Shown here: in pieces, positions 34,888-41,688 of the stretch
How the letters are laid out: every line of letters starts with the position of its first letter
Numbering within the stretch: position 1 is the stretch's first letter
DNA from: Tyzzerella sp.
Lineage (GTDB): Bacteria > Bacillota > Clostridia > Lachnospirales > Lachnospiraceae
Direction: 5' to 3'
Length of the DNA: 64,000 bases
Assembly (NCBI GenBank): GCA_017472665.1
Contig: JAFUOS010000001.1
Span: 168,319 to 232,318 of the forward strand
Made by a program: the position numbers and the translations under genes
Notes under the pieces: model-generated
What the model saw: only the letters and a program-made list of their open reading frames with translations
Database searches by the model: none
Told to the model about the DNA's origin: nothing

Positions 34888-35019
34888 GTGAAAGATAAAA
34901 AAGAGAAACAAGACCAAGCGAAATTCAATAGTATTACGCAAAAAACGAAACCTGAAAATCAGAATCAGCACCACAATGTAAAAAAAGAAGGCGTTGATGC
35001 AGATAGAAGACAGGTATGA
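34888..35019 (+). CDS. Small basic peptide of unknown function (43 aa)
   Basis: A 43-residue frame from GTG 34888, with TGAGGTG in front at good spacing, ending 2 bp before an intrinsic terminator. It is highly hydrophilic with many Lys, Gln and Asn and a late KKEGVDADRRQ motif, and has no signal or membrane segment. Short Lys/Gln-rich peptides of this sort with an (E)G-x-(D/N)-x-(R/K) end occur in clostridia. Being between the symporter gene and a terminator with a good ribosome site makes it likely to be real. No function is offered. Confidence 0.5.
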   Translation: MKDKKEKQDQAKFNSITQKTKPENQNQHHNVKKEGVDADRRQV

Positions 35020-35021
35020 CA

Positions 35022-35056
35022 AGCAGATAGGTGGTTGCCTATCTGCTTCGTTTATT
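35022..35056 (+). terminator. Terminator after the symporter and small peptide
   Basis: AGCAGATAGG (35022-35031) and CCTATCTGCT (35038-35047) form a perfect 10-bp stem, followed by a T-rich tail. Confidence 0.85.
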
Positions 35057-35137
35057 TTTGTGCCTTGGAGAAAGTCCCAGCGGAGGTTTCTAAGAAGTTC
35101 TTTACAAATTGCACTTCATAAAAAACAGAGCACACTC

Positions 35138-35166
35138 TAGACAAATCCCAAATATTCAAGTAGAAT
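35138..35166 (+). promoter_or_regulatory. Promoter of the 2-oxoacid oxidoreductase operon
   Basis: TAGACA at 35138-35143 and TAGAAT at 35161-35166 with a 17-bp spacer. It is 86 bp upstream of the gamma subunit start. The 200 bp between the previous terminator and this operon hold no gene. Confidence 0.6.
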
Positions 35167-35251
35167 AGAGAATATATCTAAAAATAGAAAATATTAGAAA
35201 TCCGCTTTTCCAAACGAGAAGCAAAAGATAAAAGAAAAGGAGATGTGAGGA

Positions 35252-35824
35252 ATGAGTAATCATACAGAAATCAGATGGCATGGCCGCGGTGGTCAAGGTG
35301 CCAAAACAGCTGCATTATTATTAGCAGACGTTGCATTCCAGACAGGAAAATACGTACAAGGCTTCCCAGAATACGGCCCAGAACGTATGGGTGCACCGAT
35401 TACAGCTTATAATCGTATCAGCGACAAACCAATCCGTGTACATTCCAATATCTATGATCCACAATACGTCGTAGTTGTAGATGAATCTTTGTTGGAAACA
35501 GTAGACGTTACAAAAGGATTGAAAAAAGACGGTGCAATTTTAATTAATACAGAGCGTTCAAAAGAAGAAATTATCCCACATTTAAAAGGATATGAAGGAA
35601 AAGTGTACACCATCGATGCGCATAAAGTATCTATGGCAACGATGGGGAAATATTTCCCAAACACACCACTTCTTGCAGCAATCGTAAAAGTGGCAGACAT
35701 CATGGACGAAGAAACATTCTTGCGTGAAATGGAAAGCTCATTTAAACACAAATTTGCCAGCAAGCCAGAAGTGATCGACGGTAACATGGCAGCACTCAAG
35801 ATGGCAATGCAGGAGGTGCGATAA
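35252..35824 (+). CDS. porC: 2-oxoacid:ferredoxin oxidoreductase, gamma subunit
   Basis: A 190-residue gamma subunit of the pyruvate/2-ketoacid:ferredoxin oxidoreductase group. The N-terminus has the family signature IRWHGRGGQGAKTAALLLAD, followed by YVQGFPEYGPERMGAPITAY and NIYDPQYVVVVDESLLE. It is one part of the four-subunit enzyme that oxidises a 2-oxoacid with CoA to acyl-CoA and CO2 and reduces ferredoxin. Gene order here is gamma-delta-alpha-beta, the archaeal-like split form. It overlaps the delta gene by one base and starts after AAAAGGAGATGTGAGGA. Confidence 0.94.
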   Translation: MSNHTEIRWHGRGGQGAKTAALLLADVAFQTGKYVQGFPEYGPERMGAPITAYNRISDKPIRVHSNIYDPQYVVVVDESLLETVDVTKGLKKDGAILINTERSKEEIIPHLKGYEGKVYTIDAHKVSMATMGKYFPNTPLLAAIVKVADIMDEETFLREMESSFKHKFASKPEVIDGNMAALKMAMQEVR

Positions 35825-36126
35825 TGAAAACAGATATCACAAAATTAGGCGTAAAAACAAAATGGCAGGATTTAACAGAAGGTATGATCGTTGCCGGAGC
35901 AGGCACATCAAAAGACTTTAACACAGGCGAATGGTCTTCTGTAAAGCCACAATTTATCGAAGACAAATGCAAACAATGTTTATTATGTGTACCAGTATGT
36001 CCAGACAGCTGTATCCCAGTAAAAGACATGAAACGTGGTGCATTTGATTTAGGACACTGCAAAGGATGCGGCATTTGCGTAAAATCATGTCCATTCGGTG
36101 CAATTACAATGGAAGGGGTGAAATAA
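35824..36126 (+). CDS. porD: 2-oxoacid:ferredoxin oxidoreductase, delta subunit (2[4Fe-4S])
   Basis: A 100-residue ferredoxin-like delta subunit. It has two complete [4Fe-4S] cysteine motifs: CKQCLLCVPVCPDSC and CKGCGICVKSCPFG, in the C-terminal half. These clusters pass electrons from the TPP site to ferredoxin. The N-terminal 40 residues are the short extension of the family (KTKWQDLTEGMIVAGAG). It starts at ATG 35824, overlapping the gamma stop, and is followed 1 bp later by alpha, so all subunits are co-translated. Confidence 0.95.
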   Translation: MKTDITKLGVKTKWQDLTEGMIVAGAGTSKDFNTGEWSSVKPQFIEDKCKQCLLCVPVCPDSCIPVKDMKRGAFDLGHCKGCGICVKSCPFGAITMEGVK

Positions 36127-36127
36127 T

Positions 36128-37309
36128 ATGGGAAAAAGAGAACGTTTATCGGGAAATGAAGCAGTTGCAATCGCGCTCCGACAAATTAATCCAGACGTAT
36201 TCCCTGCATTTCCTATTACACCATCTACAGAGATTCCACAGTACTTTGCGACCTTCGTAGCAAACGGACAGGTAGATACAGAATTTATCACAGTAGAAAG
36301 CGAGCACAGTTCCATGAGTGCTACTATCGGTGCTTCGGCAGCAGGCGCAAGAGCGCTTACAGCGACATCTTCTTGCGGTCTCGCTTACATGTGGGAAGAA
36401 TTATACATAGCAGCTTCCAACCGTTTACCATTAGCATTGGCACTTGTCAACCGTGCATTGTCTGGTCCTATCAACATCAACTGTGACCACTCAGACAGTA
36501 TGGGTGCAAGAGACGCAGGATGGATTCAGATTTATGCAGAAAATAATCAGGAAGCATACGACAACATGGTGCAGGCTTACCGCATCTCAGAACACAAAGA
36601 TGTACGCCTTCCAATCATGATTTGCCAGGATGGTTTCATCACAAGCCATGCAGTAGAAAATATCGAGTTATTAGACGATGCAGATGTTAAGAACTTCGTT
36701 GGTGAATACGAACCAGAAAACTACTTATTAAATCCAGAGCAGCCAATGGCAGTCGGTCCATATGCGATTTCAGATTATTATATGGAAGCAAAACGTAACC
36801 AAGCCGAAGGTATGAAAAATGCAGTAGCAGTTGTAAAAGACGTTGCAAAAGAATTTGCACAAATCTCTGGCAGAGAATACGGCTTATTTGAAGAATACTG
36901 CATGGAAGAGGCAGAAAGAGCAGTTGTTATCATCGGTTCAGCAGCAGGTACAACAAAAGATGCTATCGATGCATTACGTGCAAAAGGTGAAAAAGTAGGT
37001 TTAATTAAGATTCGTTTATACCGTCCATTCCCAGCAGAGGAGCTTGCAGAAACTCTAAAAAATGTAAAAGCAGTTGCAATTATGGACAGGGCAGAAGGAT
37101 ATACAAACCACGGCGGACCTTTAGGAGCTGATGTGATGTCAGCACTGTTCCGTGCACGCTCACAAGCACTCGCTGTAAACTACGTTTACGGTCTCGGTGG
37201 ACGTGACGTACGCGTGGAAGATATGGAAAGCGTATTTGAAGACTTAAAACAAATCGTAGCAGATGGCGATGCAGGTGAAACCTATCGTTATCTTGGAATC
37301 AGAGAGTAG
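36128..37309 (+). CDS. porA: 2-oxoacid:ferredoxin oxidoreductase, alpha subunit
   Basis: A 393-residue alpha subunit. Conserved parts are SGNEAVAIALRQINPDVFPA, FPITPSTEIPQYFATF, ESEHSSMSATIGASAAGAR, and SSCGLAYMWEELYIAASNRL in the N-terminal half, and the C-terminal transketolase-like half has KVGLIKIRLYRPFPAEELAE. It binds the substrate with beta. The subunit set here is most like pyruvate- or 2-oxoisovalerate-type enzymes, and the exact 2-oxoacid cannot be fixed from sequence alone. It starts right after delta with GGGGTGAAATAAT as ribosome site. Confidence 0.94.
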   Translation: MGKRERLSGNEAVAIALRQINPDVFPAFPITPSTEIPQYFATFVANGQVDTEFITVESEHSSMSATIGASAAGARALTATSSCGLAYMWEELYIAASNRLPLALALVNRALSGPININCDHSDSMGARDAGWIQIYAENNQEAYDNMVQAYRISEHKDVRLPIMICQDGFITSHAVENIELLDDADVKNFVGEYEPENYLLNPEQPMAVGPYAISDYYMEAKRNQAEGMKNAVAVVKDVAKEFAQISGREYGLFEEYCMEEAERAVVIIGSAAGTTKDAIDALRAKGEKVGLIKIRLYRPFPAEELAETLKNVKAVAIMDRAEGYTNHGGPLGADVMSALFRARSQALAVNYVYGLGGRDVRVEDMESVFEDLKQIVADGDAGETYRYLGIRE

Positions 37310-37322
37310 GAGGAAACGTAAG

Positions 37323-38255
37323 ATGGCATATAACTTTAAAGAAACCATGAATAAGCCGGAACGTCTTGCTCCGGGTCATAGAATGTGTGCCGGTTGTGGC
37401 GGTACGATTGCAGTAAGAAACGTGCTTCGCGGACTTCATGAAGGAGATAAAGCCGTAATCGGTAATGCGACAGGATGTCTGGAAGTATCTACATTTACAT
37501 ACCCATACACAGCATGGGAAGACAGCTACATTCACAATGCATTTGAAAATGCAGGAGCTACCATGTCTGGTGTAGAAGGTGCTTACAATGCATTAAAGAG
37601 AAAAGGAAAATTAGACGAAACATACAAGTTCATTACATTTGGTGGTGACGGTGGTACATACGATATCGGTTTCCAATCACTTTCAGGTGCGATGGAACGT
37701 AACCACGACATGGTATATGTATGTTACGACAATGGTGCTTACATGAACACTGGCATCCAACGTTCTTCTGCAACACCAATGTATGCAGATACAACGACTA
37801 CACCAGTTGGAAGCGAAAGTAATGGTAAGATGCAGAACAGAAAAGATTTGGCTGCAATCATTGCTTCCCATGATATTCCATATGTAGCTCAGACAACATT
37901 TGTACAAAACTTTAAAGATTTACATATTAAATCTGAAAAGGCAATTTACACACCAGGTGCTGCGTTCCTTAATATCATGGCTCCATGTCCACGTGGATGG
38001 AGATACAATGCACCAGATATTATGGAAATCTGTAAGTTGGGTGTGGAAACATGCTATTGGCCATTGTTTGAGGTGGTAGAAGGAAAATGGATTCTGAACT
38101 ACGAGCCAAAGAAGAAACTTCCAGTGGAAGAGTTCTTAAGCAAACAGGGTAGATTTAAACATTTATTTAAACCGGGAAATGAACATCTTATCGAGGAATT
38201 CCAGAAGGAAGTAGATAGAAGATGGGAAGAACTGTTGTTTAAGTGTTCGAAATAA
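37323..38255 (+). CDS. porB: 2-oxoacid:ferredoxin oxidoreductase, beta subunit (TPP)
   Basis: A 310-residue beta subunit. ATG 37323 is preferred over the upstream in-frame ATG because TAGGAGGAAACGTAAG directly precedes it. It has the conserved CAGCGG near the N-terminus, a cluster cysteine pair, GNATGCLEVSTFTYPY, the TPP-binding FGGDGGTYDIGFQSLSGAME near residue 105, and the metal-binding YDNGAYMNTGIQRS near residue 138. The C-terminal part has LNIMAPCPRGWRYNAP. It completes the operon; a hairpin terminator follows 15 bp later. Confidence 0.95.
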   Translation: MAYNFKETMNKPERLAPGHRMCAGCGGTIAVRNVLRGLHEGDKAVIGNATGCLEVSTFTYPYTAWEDSYIHNAFENAGATMSGVEGAYNALKRKGKLDETYKFITFGGDGGTYDIGFQSLSGAMERNHDMVYVCYDNGAYMNTGIQRSSATPMYADTTTTPVGSESNGKMQNRKDLAAIIASHDIPYVAQTTFVQNFKDLHIKSEKAIYTPGAAFLNIMAPCPRGWRYNAPDIMEICKLGVETCYWPLFEVVEGKWILNYEPKKKLPVEEFLSKQGRFKHLFKPGNEHLIEEFQKEVDRRWEELLFKCSK

Positions 38256-38269
38256 AAATAGCGAATAGT

Positions 38270-38308
38270 AATAAGAGACTATCGTGACAGATAGCCTCTT
38301 ATTTTTTT
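38270..38308 (+). terminator. Terminator between porB and the convergent XRE gene
   Basis: AATAAGAGACTATC (38270-38283) pairs with GATAGCCTCTTATT (38290-38303) and is followed by a T-run. The stop codon of the minus-strand XRE gene lies inside the right arm. Confidence 0.85.
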
Positions 38309-38613
38309 GCGCCCAAACGCTCCGCAAAATCAATTAGCATAGTCAAATCCTCTTTTGACAGCATCCGTGCCAATTCCGTAAGTCTATGAACCAATTGAGG
38401 TTCTTCCAACTCCGTATCAAAAAACTCTTTTGGAGTCACGCCAAGATATTCACAAATATAAAGAAACTCGGACAGAGATGGCAATGCTCGTCCGGAAGAG
38501 ATACTCTGGACGTAACTTTTGCTGTGGCCTAAGTCTAAACTCATCTTATATTCTGAGATACCCTGTTTGGTGCGGAGAATGGAAATACGGTCTCTGATAA
38601 ACTGATCATGCAT
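38299..38613 (-). CDS. XRE-family repressor, SinR-like position (104 aa)
   Basis: A 104-residue regulator on the minus strand, divergent from the SipW/TasA-like locus. Residues about 5-60 are a helix-turn-helix of the XRE type (ILRTKQGISEYKMSLDLGHS, then KSYVQSISSGRALPSLSEFL). The C-terminal 40 residues form two helices (LVHRLTELARMLSKEDLTML), probably for dimerisation. In Bacillus, the similar-sized XRE repressor SinR controls the tapA-sipW-tasA matrix operon. Here palindromes TACCGATACAATCGGTA and TACCGAATTGAGCGGTA lie between the two genes, the second inside the sipW promoter. Homology to SinR itself cannot be settled here; the parallel rests on fold, size and gene order. Confidence 0.85.
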   Translation of the reverse strand: MHDQFIRDRISILRTKQGISEYKMSLDLGHSKSYVQSISSGRALPSLSEFLYICEYLGVTPKEFFDTELEEPQLVHRLTELARMLSKEDLTMLIDFAERLGAKK

Positions 38614-38642
38614 ATTTTTTCACCTCACTACACCATAGCATA

Positions 38643-38659
38643 TACCGATACAATCGGTA
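38643..38659. promoter_or_regulatory. Operator palindrome O1 of the XRE/sipW region
   Basis: TACCGATACAATCGGTA has perfect 7-bp arms around 3 bp. It is 30 bp upstream of the XRE start codon on the minus strand. A half site TACCGAT occurs between O1 and O2. Confidence 0.65.
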
Positions 38660-38687
38660 ATCATCACGATTAAAGTACCGATTTAAA

Positions 38688-38716
38688 TTGACATATACCG
38701 AATTGAGCGGTATAAT
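38688..38716 (+). promoter_or_regulatory. Consensus promoter of the sipW locus with overlapping operator O2
   Basis: TTGACA at 38688-38693, 17-bp spacer and TATAAT at 38711-38716 are perfect consensus boxes. The second palindrome TACCGAATTGAGCGGTA (38696-38712) lies across the spacer and the -10 edge, so a bound repressor would block RNA polymerase. Such a strong core promoter makes sense only if tightly repressed. Confidence 0.85.
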
Positions 38717-38783
38717 AAAACCGAAATAAGATAGCAAGTATCATTACGACTATGAGAATGCGTGATTTCAAAGATGAGGTTTG

Positions 38784-38873
38784 ATAATTTGCTTGTGTCA
38801 TGCATTTGATTTAGTTCGCGGAACAACATTTGCGTGGTCTAAAGACGAGATAAATGTTGGTTTTAATGAGTAA
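38784..38873 (+). pseudogene. Degraded remnant of a SipW-dependent signal segment in the leader
   Basis: In frame from 38784 to the TAA at 38871 the leader reads ...LVRGTTFAWSKDEINVGFNE. GTTFAW followed by a KDE/N stretch matches the SipW-type signals of the genes downstream (GTTFAWF in the 941-aa protein, GTLAWFNAKDEI in the 216-aa protein). At DNA level 24 of 27 bases match the 941-aa gene around GGAACAAC. No start or ribosome site fits. A decayed copy is the simplest reading; a leader role is possible. Confidence 0.45.
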
Positions 38874-38898
38874 ATTATCTAAAAGGTGAGGAACTATC

Positions 38899-39633
38899 GT
38901 GAAAAAAGTATTGAATATTATAAAAAGTATTTTGGTGTGGGGAATTGCATTGCTGGCAATTGGCATGATGATTTTTACAATCGTCTCCGTCACTACATTT
39001 AATAGAAATGACCGCCAGTTGTTTGGATACCGAGCGTATATTGCTTTATCTGATTCCATGAGTAAGACGGATTTCAATGCAGGAGATTTGGTGCTTGTTA
39101 AGGAAACGGATCCTTCTACTTTGAAAGAAGGAGATATTATTTCCTATATCTCTCAGAATACAGAGAATTATGGGGAAGTGGTTACCCATAAGATTCGTAG
39201 TCTTACAACGGACGCGAATGGAGAACCAGGTTTTATTACTTACGGTACAACAACTGATGCAGATGACGAAACGATAGTTACATATCCTTTTGTATTGGGA
39301 AAATATCAGAAACATATTCCGAAAATAGGAACGTTCTTTCAGTTTTTGAAGACGACACAAGGGTATTTTGTGTGCATTTTCATTCCGTTTATGCTGCTCA
39401 TTCTTTACCAAGGGCTGAATTGTATTCGATTGTTCCGGAGATATAAGAAGGAGCAGATGGAAGAGATGGAAGCAGAAAGAGCGAAGATTGAGGAAGAGCG
39501 TGCAGAAAGTGCGAAGATGATGGAGGAACTCATGGCACTGAAAGCACAGCTTGAAAATCAAAAGGGCGAAGTTTCGGAACCAGCACAGGAAAAAACAGAC
39601 AGTGGAGAGACCACGGAAGAAGGTGGCGAATAA
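38899..39633 (+). CDS. sipW: SipW-type signal peptidase I, long form with charged tail
   Basis: A 244-residue signal peptidase of the SipW (ER-like) class, which removes signal peptides of TasA-like proteins. It starts at GTG 38899 after AAAGGTGAGGAAC. A membrane helix (residues 8-30) is followed by the catalytic box ALSDSMSKTDFNAGDLVLVK with Ser53, then VVTHKIRSL with His97 in place of the Lys of standard bacterial enzymes. A second membrane helix lies near residue 155. The C-terminus is a long charged helix (coiled coil, about residues 180-225) that usual SipW lacks; it may bind a partner. The second peptidase gene follows 1 bp later. Confidence 0.87.
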   Translation: MKKVLNIIKSILVWGIALLAIGMMIFTIVSVTTFNRNDRQLFGYRAYIALSDSMSKTDFNAGDLVLVKETDPSTLKEGDIISYISQNTENYGEVVTHKIRSLTTDANGEPGFITYGTTTDADDETIVTYPFVLGKYQKHIPKIGTFFQFLKTTQGYFVCIFIPFMLLILYQGLNCIRLFRRYKKEQMEEMEAERAKIEEERAESAKMMEELMALKAQLENQKGEVSEPAQEKTDSGETTEEGGE

Positions 39634-39634
39634 T

Positions 39635-40162
39635 ATGAAAAAGAAAGACGTGCTTAGAAAAATAGGGGACGTTGTTTCAACGTTATTTGTCGTTTTTACT
39701 GTATTTTGTGCTGTATTCCTAATGGGTTCCAGGCTCATGGGGTATCGCGTGTTCAACGTGATCTCGGGCAGTATGGAGCCGATGTACAGCGTAGGCGACC
39801 TTATTTATGTAAAAGAGGTAAATCCTTACGATATTGAAGTGGGAACACCTATCACCTTTGTCCTGAATGAAGATTTGGTGGTTGCGACCCATATGGTAGT
39901 CGAAGTGGACGAAGAAAATCAGCATTTTTATACACAGGGACTTGCAAACGATACACCAGATTCTGTCCCAGTACATTTTAATAATGTAATAGGAGTTCCG
40001 AAGTTTGGTATTCCACTGCTTGGATATGTATCTGATTTTATTCAAAATCCGCCGGGAATGTACATAACGCTTGCGGTTGGTGCGGTACTAATAGCAGCAG
40101 TCTTTCTGCCGGATATCATAGGACAAATGAAAAAGAGGGAAAAAGAGGAGGTGTCTCAATGA
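39635..40162 (+). CDS. sipW: SipW-type signal peptidase I, short form
   Basis: A 175-residue SipW-type signal peptidase. ATG 39635 is chosen because it follows the previous stop by one base, while longer in-frame starts overlap the upstream gene without a ribosome site. It has an N-terminal membrane helix (about 13-31), the Ser box NVISGSMEPMYSVGDLIYVK (Ser46), VVATHMVVEVD (His86, the ER-type dyad partner), the third box FYTQGLANDTPDSVPV, and a C-terminal membrane helix. Length matches Bacillus SipW (about 190). It probably processes the exported proteins of this locus. It overlaps the next gene by 4 bp. Confidence 0.92.
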   Translation: MKKKDVLRKIGDVVSTLFVVFTVFCAVFLMGSRLMGYRVFNVISGSMEPMYSVGDLIYVKEVNPYDIEVGTPITFVLNEDLVVATHMVVEVDEENQHFYTQGLANDTPDSVPVHFNNVIGVPKFGIPLLGYVSDFIQNPPGMYITLAVGAVLIAAVFLPDIIGQMKKREKEEVSQ

Positions 40163-40899
40163 AAAAGAAACTTGTAGTGACGTCTTTAGTGATTGCATTG
40201 ATTGCGATTGCGGTAGGAGGAACACTTGCTTACTTCATGGATTCAGACGAAGTGACTAATACGTTCACAATTGGAAGCGTGGAGATCGAGCAGATTGAGC
40301 AACAACGCAAAATTGTAGCTGATGCGTTTACAAGTGAACTGGAAGCTTTTCAAAATGACAAACAGTTGATTCCGGTTATCCGCAATGACAACGCGAAGAA
40401 CGACAAGAATTTTCAAGATAAGATTGTGACTGTGAAAAATATAGGAAAGAATGATGCATATGTGCAAACATATGTGGCAGTTCCAGAGGTGCTAATTGAT
40501 GCCAATGTACTTCGTATTTATGGAGGTACACAAGGTGGCTGGGCGACACCGGTAGAAGTTGGAACGGTAGAAGAAAGTGCAATTGTTGATGGCAGCACTT
40601 CGACTGTAAAATATGCAGTTTTTAAATATGTATATAATAGCAAACTTGCAGTAGGAGCGACTACTACTCCTGTAATTGAGGGCGTTTACATAACGCAGGA
40701 AGCAGATATGGACGTTGCATATGATGCAAATGGAAATGCAACATCAGCTCAGTTTATGATGGAAGGAAAAGTAGTAGTAGGATTTGATGCAACACAAAAA
40801 ATCAATGTTTATGTTGCGTCACAGGCAATTCAAGAAAGAGGCTTTGCCAATGCAACTACCGCATTAGCAAATTTCAAAGCACATCCATGGGCTGAATAG
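40159..40899 (+). CDS. TasA/CalY-like SipW-dependent secreted protein 1
   Basis: A 246-residue exported protein overlapping the peptidase gene by 4 bp. The N-terminus is a SipW-type signal: basic start, hydrophobic core, then GGTLAYFMDSDEVTNTFTIG, the pattern seen before the cleavage site of TasA and camelysin, with the N-T-F-(T/K)-(I/V)-G strand that follows. The rest is beta-rich, with NIGKNDAYVQTYVAVPE and a C-terminal QKINVYVASQAIQERGF. TasA-family proteins are secreted and assemble into matrix fibres, or act as surface proteins. Whether this one forms fibres is not visible from the sequence. Confidence 0.85.
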   Translation: MKKKLVVTSLVIALIAIAVGGTLAYFMDSDEVTNTFTIGSVEIEQIEQQRKIVADAFTSELEAFQNDKQLIPVIRNDNAKNDKNFQDKIVTVKNIGKNDAYVQTYVAVPEVLIDANVLRIYGGTQGGWATPVEVGTVEESAIVDGSTSTVKYAVFKYVYNSKLAVGATTTPVIEGVYITQEADMDVAYDANGNATSAQFMMEGKVVVGFDATQKINVYVASQAIQERGFANATTALANFKAHPWAE

Positions 40900-40988
40900 G
40901 AACTGTGGTTTTGGATTCGTGGTTGCTATTTGGAATTCCAGTAACCATGATTTTAAAATAAATATTATGAGGGAAGGAGGAAAACGAC

Positions 40989-41639
40989 ATGAAAATGAAC
41001 AAAAAGAAGGTGCTTGTAACAGCTTTAGCAGCGAGTTTAATCGCGATTCTCTCACTTGGAACATTGGCTTGGTTTAATGCAAAGGATGAAATAACAAATA
41101 CATTTAAGGTGGCTGACAGTGACGGAGATGGAACTCCGGATTTCAGCGTAGATGTTTGGGAGAACGATTCTGCAAATCCAACAGTAAAAGACCAAGATGG
41201 TGTTACTTATGAAGAGATTGCTCCTGGCGATGTTCTTGCAAAAAATCCAACTGTAGAAAACACAGGTGATTACGATCAATGGATTCGTGTGTATGTTACG
41301 TTTGATGAATTTTCAACAATCGAAGCTGCATGCCAGAGAGTTAGAATTACAAGTGACTTAAGAACATGGCTTGATGTAGACGACACTGCATGGGCTGCTG
41401 ATAACAATGCTACTAAGGTAGAAAACAACACAGTTACATATGTGTACTACTACAACTACAAACTTGCAAAAGATGAAACTGCAGTTCTGTTTAACAATGT
41501 TTCTATCCCAAAAGAGTTCGAACAAGAGGATATGAGATACGTTAGCGACAACTTTACAATCAAAGTGAAGGCAGAAGCAATTCAAGCTGACAACAATGGA
41601 CAGACTGCTCAGAATGGATTTGCAAACTGGACATATTAA
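40989..41639 (+). CDS. TasA/CalY-like SipW-dependent secreted protein 2
   Basis: A 216-residue protein with a SipW-type signal ending LGTLAWFNAKDEITNTFKVA. The mature part has an early Asp-rich loop (DSDGDGTPDFSVDVWEND) that could bind Ca2+, then the TasA-like repeat of strands NPTVENTGDYDQWIRVYVTF and KDETAVLFNNVSIPKEF, and a final FTIKVKAEAIQADN strand shared with the other proteins of this locus. It starts after GGAAGGAGGAAAACGAC. The 89-bp gap from the first gene has no terminator, so one transcript is likely. Confidence 0.85.
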   Translation: MKMNKKKVLVTALAASLIAILSLGTLAWFNAKDEITNTFKVADSDGDGTPDFSVDVWENDSANPTVKDQDGVTYEEIAPGDVLAKNPTVENTGDYDQWIRVYVTFDEFSTIEAACQRVRITSDLRTWLDVDDTAWAADNNATKVENNTVTYVYYYNYKLAKDETAVLFNNVSIPKEFEQEDMRYVSDNFTIKVKAEAIQADNNGQTAQNGFANWTY

Positions 41640-41688
41640 TTTTTGTTGAAAAAATGAAAAAATTAAATTCATATGGGAGGAATAAACA

